Part shown: in pieces, positions 33,084-38,316 of the stretch | Layout: each line of letters starts with the position of its first letter | How positions within the stretch are numbered: position 1 is the first letter of the stretch | Assembly: GCA_016296655.1 (NCBI GenBank) | Contig: JAEDIW010000025.1 | Location: 1-38,316, forward strand | DNA length: 38,316 nt | Origin: Treponema sp. | Lineage (GTDB): Bacteria; Spirochaetota; Spirochaetia; Treponematales; Treponemataceae | Direction: 5' to 3' | Position numbers and translations under genes: made by a program | Notes under the pieces: model-generated | What the model was told of the DNA's origin: nothing | The model's input: only the letters and a program-made list of their open reading frames with translations | Databases searched by the model: none

Positions 33084-33126
33084 AAAGACGGATTTTGGCT
33101 TGTGTCAAATTCCGTCTTTTTTTTTT
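33084..33126 (+). terminator. Rho-independent terminator of the SGNH esterase gene
   Basis: AAAGACGGA (33084-33092) pairs with TCCGTCTTT (33111-33119), with further pairing inside, followed by about ten Ts. Confidence 0.9.
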
Positions 33127-33289
33127 AACCTGGATATTTCAAAAGTAAAAGATTTTATTTATGAGGTTATTTAGGAAGAGTTATTCATATTTCAAATTCT
33201 TATGATAAAATTTTTAGGAAATGGATATTTTTTTTAGTACTTTTGTTGTATACTTCAAGCGTATAAAAATGTAAATTTAGTGGTGAAAT

Positions 33290-33943
33290 ATGAAAAAAGA
33301 AACATTAAAGCAAAAGGCCTATAATTTTATTCTGGAAAAAATAATTAATTGCGATTATAAGCCTGATACAATGCTTAATGAAGAATTGCTGAAGCAAGAA
33401 ACTGGAATGAGCCGAACTCCTATAAGGGATGCATTAAGTCGCCTGGAACAAGATGGACTTGTTTCAATAAAGTCAAAAAAAGGAATTCTTGTAATGCCTT
33501 TAAGTTTTAATGAAATAAATCATCTGTTTGAAACAAGAATTTTAATAGAGCCGTTTGCATTGAAAGAATATGGATATACGTTGGACGGGCAGACAGTTTT
33601 GAGTTTTTACCGCAAGGCTTTAAGCTTAAAGGGTACTGAGACTCAGGCTGAAAATTTTGAATTAGATGATGAATTTCATTCTCTTATTGTAAATAATATT
33701 CCAAATCCGTATTTGAGGCAGTGTTATGACATTATTTCTGCACAGACAAAAAGAAGCCGTGTTTTTACAGGTGCCTACAAAAAAGAACGGCTAGCTGAAT
33801 CAAATAAGGAGCATATCGTAATTTTGGAAGAATGCCTAAAAAATGACTGGGAAGCTGCCGCAGAGGCAATGAAAAGACATTTGCTTACCTCAAAAAATCT
33901 GACATTATCGATTTTGCTGGAAAATGATAAAATTTCTATGTAG
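33290..33943 (+). CDS. GntR-family regulator with FCD ligand domain
   Basis: The 217-residue protein has an N-terminal winged helix (about 5-70: PDTMLNEELLKQETGMSRTPIRDALSRLEQDGLVSIKSKKGILV), the GntR signature, and an all-helical FCD effector domain (75-210: FETRILIEPFALKEYG, DDEFHSLIVNNIPNPYL, AMKRHLL) with the usual acid/histidine metal-site pattern. FadR-type members respond to sugar acids, amino acids or organic acids. It lies between the pectin-type esterase and the arginase, so either pathway could be its target; no operator is evident. A TTGTTGTATACT-like promoter core lies just upstream. Confidence 0.9.
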   Translation: MKKETLKQKAYNFILEKIINCDYKPDTMLNEELLKQETGMSRTPIRDALSRLEQDGLVSIKSKKGILVMPLSFNEINHLFETRILIEPFALKEYGYTLDGQTVLSFYRKALSLKGTETQAENFELDDEFHSLIVNNIPNPYLRQCYDIISAQTKRSRVFTGAYKKERLAESNKEHIVILEECLKNDWEAAAEAMKRHLLTSKNLTLSILLENDKISM

Positions 33944-34005
33944 CCTGCAACATTAAACTTTATATGATTTTGTGAAGTATTTTTTATGAATTTAAATAAG
34001 TCTGA

Positions 34006-34134
34006 TTATTTTTTATTTGTTTTATAAAAGGTAACAATTCGCCTTGTTTTAATTTCAGGTTAGGAGATTGGAAATCTGTAAAAGATTATCAATGCTTTGA
34101 AATTCCAACAGAAACAGTAAACAATTGGTATTAA
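34006..34134 (+). pseudogene. Possible 3' remnant of an unrecognised gene
   Basis: In the 267-base gap before the arginase gene one frame is open to a TAA at 34132 and reads like real protein at its end (GDWKSVKDYQCFEIPTETVN). There is no start codon with a Shine-Dalgarno and a TGA lies upstream at 34003. It could be the tail of a decayed gene or chance; I do not recognise the family. Confidence 0.22.
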
Positions 34135-34210
34135 GGCATTCTAAAAACTTTGATAAACAGTTTAAGTAATTTATATTGCAAGCATTTTGCAAAGTTTATA
34201 AGATAAAATC

Positions 34211-35119
34211 ATGAGAGTTAAAGTTATTGAAATGCCTTTAGATTTTGGAGCTAGCAGGCATGGAGCAGATATGGGACCTTCGGCGATAAGGCTTGCAGGT
34301 TTGCAGCAACGTCTGGAAAGCCTTGGACATGAAGTTACTGACTATTTTTCTCCCATAGATATAAAGCCTGCCGATTATGATGATGAGGGAAATCCCAAGG
34401 CAAAATATTTAAATCCTATTGTACGTTCATGTACTCAGCTTGCACTTGCAGTTGAGGAAAGTTTTAGGGAAGGTGATTTTCCATTGATTATTGGAGGAGA
34501 TCATTCCATTGCGCTGGGTTCTGTTGCAGGGGTTTCAGCTGCGTGTATCCGGCAAGGCAAAAAACTTGGCATTTTATATGTTGACGCTCATGGAGATTTT
34601 AATACAGCAGAAACAACTCTCACAGGAAATATTCATGGGGAATGTATGGCTGCTTCCTGTGGATATGGATTGCCAGATTTGACAGATTTGTATTTTAAGG
34701 GGCAAAAAGTTAATCCTGAAAATGTCTGTTTTGTAGGGACTCGGGATTTGGATGCACAAGAAAAAAATCTGATGAAAAAGGCAGGTGTTACAGTTTTCAG
34801 CATGAGTGACATAGATCGGCAAGGTTTTCCTGTAGTTTTGCAGAAAATAAGAAATTTTTTTGCAGAAAAGGTCGATTGCGTTCATCTCAGTTTTGATCTT
34901 GATGTACTTGATCCGATGTTTGCTCCTGGAACAGGCATTCAGTTGCAGGCCGGACTTTCAAATAGAGAAGGGCTTATGATAATGGAAGAAATGTGTGAAA
35001 TGGGAAAAGTTTGCTCGGCTGAAATTGTGGAATTAAATCCTGTTCTTGACATTCAAAATAAAACAGCTGTTTTAGCGGTAGATTTAATTGCAAGAATACT
35101 TGGTGATAAAATTTATTAG
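34211..35119 (+). CDS. rocF: Arginase (RocF-like)
   Basis: The 302-residue ureohydrolase carries the binuclear manganese ligands: H98 in GGDHS, D125/H127/D129 in YVDAHGDFNT, and D229/D231 in SFDLDVLDP. The substrate-binding stretch NTAETTLTGNIHG and the ELNP motif near 273 match arginases rather than agmatinases. It converts arginine to ornithine and urea in the cytoplasm. No urease, ornithine transaminase or transporter gene adjoins it. Its 3' end overlaps the putative outer-membrane gene by 17 bases, implying co-expression. I see no clear Shine-Dalgarno before the ATG. Confidence 0.92.
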   Translation: MRVKVIEMPLDFGASRHGADMGPSAIRLAGLQQRLESLGHEVTDYFSPIDIKPADYDDEGNPKAKYLNPIVRSCTQLALAVEESFREGDFPLIIGGDHSIALGSVAGVSAACIRQGKKLGILYVDAHGDFNTAETTLTGNIHGECMAASCGYGLPDLTDLYFKGQKVNPENVCFVGTRDLDAQEKNLMKKAGVTVFSMSDIDRQGFPVVLQKIRNFFAEKVDCVHLSFDLDVLDPMFAPGTGIQLQAGLSNREGLMIMEEMCEMGKVCSAEIVELNPVLDIQNKTAVLAVDLIARILGDKIY

Positions 35120-35891
35120 AAAAAAAATTCTAAATTTTCTTGTTATATTTTTCTCTATAAGTACATTATCTGCTGTTCAAATTCAGACAAAGTCCTTGAT
35201 AGGAAATGTTGTTTGGTCTTTGGAAAAAACGTCAGGGACTATGCGTGTAAAAAATGAAATTAAGGTAGAAAATGGAACAAATACGCATTTTTATAAGTCG
35301 ATAAATTATACAGGTGCACTTATAAATGTTGAGTTGAGTGATTTTTTATTTATAGAAAGTCTTTCAAATTTTGGAATGCTTTATCATCCGCAGGGAATTG
35401 CATGGTCCGATATTCAAAAAAAATCACAGGATATTTATTCTGTTTATATACAGGAATTAGCTGGTTTTCCTGTTTTTATAAATAAAAGGACAACTTTTTT
35501 TCCTTTTGCAGGATATTCATATTTAAAATTGGATTTTACAAAGAATTATACATTTTTACCTTCAGGTTTTGCAGGGCATAACATTTATCACAATGTCGTT
35601 TTTGGAATCAAAGAAGAATACAGGTTAAAAAAATGGCTTAATCTTTCATTTAGGGAGATGATTTCTCCGCTTGCTTTTTATTATCCCTTTTATGGCTCAA
35701 GAGCTTTATGCATAGAAATAGGTTCGGAAGCCAGATTTGATTTTGAATATTTTGGAATTCATCTGTATATTTCTAGTCGAAGGACTGTTGAGCATGGTTC
35801 TTATTACGAAAAATATGAGTCTTCAATAAGTGATTTTGGTTTTACATTTAGAATCGGAGAAAGGTCAACAGAGGTTTTTTCTATAGATTAG
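35103..35891 (+). CDS. Putative outer-membrane beta-barrel protein
   Basis: The best start is GTG 35103 (a TTG at 35088 is also in frame), giving MIKFIRKKILNFLVIFFSISTLSA, a signal peptide, and about 262 residues. The mature protein consists of alternating aromatic-rich predicted strands (FVPF-like runs such as TTFFPFAGYSYLKLDF, NVVFGIKEEYRLKKWLNLSFREM, FGIHLYISSRRTVEH), and the last strand ends in charged residues rather than the usual terminal Phe. This suggests an 8- to 12-strand barrel. I do not recognise a family. It overlaps the arginase end by 17 bases. Confidence 0.6.
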   Translation: MIKFIRKKILNFLVIFFSISTLSAVQIQTKSLIGNVVWSLEKTSGTMRVKNEIKVENGTNTHFYKSINYTGALINVELSDFLFIESLSNFGMLYHPQGIAWSDIQKKSQDIYSVYIQELAGFPVFINKRTTFFPFAGYSYLKLDFTKNYTFLPSGFAGHNIYHNVVFGIKEEYRLKKWLNLSFREMISPLAFYYPFYGSRALCIEIGSEARFDFEYFGIHLYISSRRTVEHGSYYEKYESSISDFGFTFRIGERSTEVFSID

Positions 35892-35983
35892 ACAATCTGT
35901 TGCTTATTTAAATTTTGTTGTCGATTAGACGAATTTATTATTACATTTATAGTCAGATAAAAATTCTGATTTTGTGGTAAATC

Positions 35984-36011
35984 TTGAAAAGATGCCTGAA
36001 AAAAATATAGA
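35984..36011 (+). promoter_or_regulatory. Predicted htpG promoter
   Basis: TTGAAA (35984-35989), a 16-base spacer and TATAGA (36006-36011), followed by AGGAG before the htpG ATG. It looks like an ordinary housekeeping promoter; no heat-shock CIRCE repeat is visible. Confidence 0.55.
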
Positions 36012-36037
36012 ATTTTATGTAGGAATAGGAGATATAA

Positions 36038-38011
36038 ATGGCTACGTATCAGTTTCAGACAGAAGTCAATCAACTTTTGAAGTTGATTATTCATTCAATG
36101 TATTCGAACAAGGACATTTTTTTGAGGGAAATTGTTTCTAACGCTTCGGATGCCATTGATAAATTGAAATATCTGACGGTTTCAGATGATGCTTATAAGG
36201 CAATTAAGTTTGATCCTCGTATTGATATTTCTTTTGATGAATTTAATAACGTGCTGACAGTTCAGGATTCTGGTATTGGTATGAACGAAAAAGACCTTAC
36301 AGATAATCTTGGTACAATTGCACGCTCTGGAACAAAAGCATTTCTTGAAAAACTCAGTTCAGAACAGGCAAAAGATTCTGCATTGATTGGACAGTTTGGT
36401 GTAGGTTTTTATTCTGCATTTATGGCTGCAAAAAAAATTGATGTTTATACAAGAAAGGCTGGGGATGCTGATGGAAAAATCTGGCATTGGACTAGTGATG
36501 GTACAAATTCTTACCAGATTGATGAGGTTGCAGCAGACAGTGATGTTGCTAAAAAATATGGTTTTGATAAAAAAGATCTTTCTGGATCTGCCATTGAAAT
36601 GCATTTAAATGATGAAAGCAAAGAATATGCAAGTCGCTGGAAGATAGAAGAATTAATAAAGCTTTACAGTGATCATATTGCTTTTCCTATTTATTTACAT
36701 TTTACCCAGAATAATTATGACGATAAGGGAAAAGTTACTGGTACTGAAAGCAAGGTTAATCAGGTTAATAGTGCCAGTGCTTTATGGAAGCGTTCAAAAT
36801 CAGAATTAAAAGAAAAAGATTATAATGATTTCTATAAGACAATGAGCCATGATTCCAGCGACCCTCTGATGTATGTTCATACCCATGCAGAAGGAACTCA
36901 GGAATATACAACTCTGTTTTATGTACCACAGTCAGCTCCATTTGATATGTATCAGGCAGATTACAAGAGCGGTGTAAAACTTTATGTAAAACGAGTCTTT
37001 ATTACAGATGATGATCGTGAGCTTTTGCCAGCTTATATGAGGTTTATTCGTGGTATTATTGATAGTGAAGATTTGCCTTTGAATGTCAGTCGCGAAATTT
37101 TGCAGAAAAACAGGATTCTTGATAACATTAGAACCGCTTCTGTAAAAAAACTTTTGTCTGAATTTAAAAAGATGGGAGAAGCTTCTGATAAGGCTTGTAA
37201 ATCAGAAAATCCTTCTGATGCAGAAAAGGCTTCCATTGAAAAATGGAATAAATTTGTATCGGCTTTTAATCGCCCTATGAAAGAAGGTCTTTATTCGGAT
37301 TATGCAAATCGCGAAGAAATTGCTGAAATTGTGCGTTTTAAAAGTACAGATGAATCAGGTACTGGTGAGAATAAATGGACAAGTTTTGCAGATTATGTTC
37401 AGAGAATGAAGCCAGAGCAAAAAGCTATTTACTACATTACAGGAACTGATGAGAAAAATTTGCGTTCAAGTCCATTGCTTGAAGCCTATAAAAAGAAAGG
37501 TTTTGAAGTTCTTATAATGTCAGATGAAATTGATGATATTGTAATTCCTTCTTTCGGAAAGTATAAGGATTTTGAACTTAAGGCTGTAAATCGTGCTGGT
37601 AGCGATGAAGAACTTGGAGTTGACAAGGCTGAAGCTGAAAAGAAAGATAAGGAATTTAAACCTGTAGTTGAAAAAATCAAGAAGGCTCTTGGAGATAAAG
37701 TTAAAGATGTTCGTTTGAGCAAACGTCTTTCGGACAGCCCTTCATGTATTGTTGTCGACGAAAATGATCCTTCCATTCAAATGGAAAGAATGATGAAAGC
37801 AATGGGGCAGAATAATTTGCCAGAAATAAAGCCGATTCTTGAAGTAAATGGTGATCATCCTATTTTAGGAAAAATCCGTGATTCTTCAGATGAAGATTTT
37901 ATTGAAAAGGTTTCTGTTGTTCTTTTGGATCAGGCATTGCTGGTTAGCGGTGCTGAACTTAAAAATCCGGTTGAGTTTGTAAAAAAACTTAACGAGCTTT
38001 TGAGTAAATAG
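36038..38011 (+). CDS. htpG: Molecular chaperone HtpG (Hsp90)
   Basis: The 657-residue protein has the normal Hsp90 layout: N-terminal GHKL ATPase domain (QTEVNQLLKLIIHSMYSNKDIFLREIVSNASDA, DSGIGMNEKDL, GTIARSGTKAF, GQFGVGFYSAFMAA), middle domain (LFYVPQSAPFDMY, VKRVFI, LPLNVSREILQ) and C-terminal dimerisation domain. It remodels client proteins with ATP in the cytoplasm. AGGAG lies eight bases before ATG, and a strong terminator lies 82 bases downstream of the stop. Length matches bacterial HtpG; there is no MEEVD tail, as expected. Confidence 0.97.
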   Translation: MATYQFQTEVNQLLKLIIHSMYSNKDIFLREIVSNASDAIDKLKYLTVSDDAYKAIKFDPRIDISFDEFNNVLTVQDSGIGMNEKDLTDNLGTIARSGTKAFLEKLSSEQAKDSALIGQFGVGFYSAFMAAKKIDVYTRKAGDADGKIWHWTSDGTNSYQIDEVAADSDVAKKYGFDKKDLSGSAIEMHLNDESKEYASRWKIEELIKLYSDHIAFPIYLHFTQNNYDDKGKVTGTESKVNQVNSASALWKRSKSELKEKDYNDFYKTMSHDSSDPLMYVHTHAEGTQEYTTLFYVPQSAPFDMYQADYKSGVKLYVKRVFITDDDRELLPAYMRFIRGIIDSEDLPLNVSREILQKNRILDNIRTASVKKLLSEFKKMGEASDKACKSENPSDAEKASIEKWNKFVSAFNRPMKEGLYSDYANREEIAEIVRFKSTDESGTGENKWTSFADYVQRMKPEQKAIYYITGTDEKNLRSSPLLEAYKKKGFEVLIMSDEIDDIVIPSFGKYKDFELKAVNRAGSDEELGVDKAEAEKKDKEFKPVVEKIKKALGDKVKDVRLSKRLSDSPSCIVVDENDPSIQMERMMKAMGQNNLPEIKPILEVNGDHPILGKIRDSSDEDFIEKVSVVLLDQALLVSGAELKNPVEFVKKLNELLSK

Positions 38012-38093
38012 ATAAAGAGATTTGCTGTCAAAAAGTTGAATCAATGTCAACATTTCTTAACAGTTGATTTTTATCTTTCAAATTAAAAAAATG

Positions 38094-38134
38094 AAAGTCG
38101 GACAATAAAATTTTATATTGTCTGGCTTTTTTTT
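38094..38134 (+). terminator. Rho-independent terminator of htpG
   Basis: A 14-bp stem (38094-38107 with 38116-38129, two wobble pairs) around an 8-base A/T loop is followed by eight Ts. Confidence 0.9.
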
Positions 38135-38213
38135 ATTTAAATTTGGCTATGTTCTTAAAAAGTATTGCTTTTCTATACTTCTATAACTAATTAAAGTTAT
38201 AGGAGAAATTTGA

Positions 38214-38316
38214 ATGAAACTAATTTTCAAAACATTAGTAACCTCCGCAGATACAATACAAGTATCTTTTGATGGTGTTAGTTACAAATCTTATGATGTA
38301 GAAAATGCAAAAAAAT
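38214..38316 (+). CDS. Start of an unrecognised gene (cut by window end)
   Basis: ATG at 38214 follows a good Shine-Dalgarno (AGGAGA, 38201-38206), and 34 codons are open to the window edge: MKLIFKTLVTSADTIQVSFD, then a tyrosine/lysine-rich stretch. A TATACT box (38174-38179) with a weak TTCTTA -35 and an ATAACT/AGTTAT inverted repeat (38183-38200) lie just upstream. There is too little sequence to assign a family. Confidence 0.55.
   Translation, partial: MKLIFKTLVTSADTIQVSFDGVSYKSYDVENAKK

Noticed and set aside
1..38316. tRNA, rRNA or other recognisable structured RNA genes
   Set aside because: I scanned the intergenic gaps for cloverleaf signatures and conserved rRNA motifs and saw none; a covariance-model search could still reveal a small RNA.

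Overview
The window looks like the replication-origin region of a host-associated Treponema-like spirochaete, with low GC and A/T-rich intergenic DNA. Supporting signs are a dnaA-dnaN-recF-DUF721 run beside gyrB-gyrA, a short archaeal/eukaryote-like PheT, a secreted cyclophilin-FKBP fusion, and repeat families of a kind I associate with Treponema genomes. Genus is an inference; species cannot be fixed from sequence alone.

Layout. 1-3421 (minus, cut by the left edge): one large type IIG restriction-methylation protein. A REP-associated (IS200-like, HUH/Y1) transposase domain is inserted in frame between methyltransferase motifs I and IV, bounded by identical 37-bp palindrome-bearing repeats. 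3570-4319: a sirtuin. 4376-6083 (minus): parA-parB. 6141-7352: a METTL25-like methyltransferase. 7338-10025 (minus): a four-gene unit of secreted dual-domain peptidyl-prolyl isomerase, two uncharacterised proteins and a Cof-type HAD phosphatase. 10149-10281: a MITE-like element whose target duplication includes the stop codon of the next gene. 10282-19009 (minus): the core ribosome/membrane/replication block, read dnaA-dnaN-recF-DUF721-rpmH-rnpA-yidD-yidC-jag-hypothetical. The dnaA-dnaN gap holds three exact DnaA boxes and a perfect 28-bp AT palindrome, so it is the best oriC candidate. 19141-23634: gyrB-gyrA, divergent from dnaA. 23635-24060: gene-free, with a strong terminator and two perfect 16-bp parS sites for the ParB encoded about 19 kb away.

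24061-26540 (minus): argA-type N-acetylglutamate synthase, then a MarR regulator and a pyridoxamine-phosphate-oxidase-fold protein in one operon headed by a perfect 42-bp palindrome, the likely MarR operator. 26779-29485: secreted alkaline phosphatase and a YibE/F membrane protein. 29534-31258 (minus): pheT with a clear promoter. 31475-33058: secreted SGNH (rhamnogalacturonan-acetylesterase-like) esterase. Then a GntR/FCD regulator, arginase, a putative outer-membrane barrel protein, htpG, and the start of an unknown gene at the right edge.

Working together: DnaA, DnaN, RecF, gyrase, ParAB and parS form the origin replication/segregation module; RpmH, RnpA, YidD, YidC and Jag form the usual ribosome/RNase P/membrane-insertion module. 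The most unusual item is the in-frame REP-transposase insertion. The two direct repeats lie exactly 537 bp (179 codons) apart, so recombination between them would remove the transposase and still leave an open methyltransferase frame.
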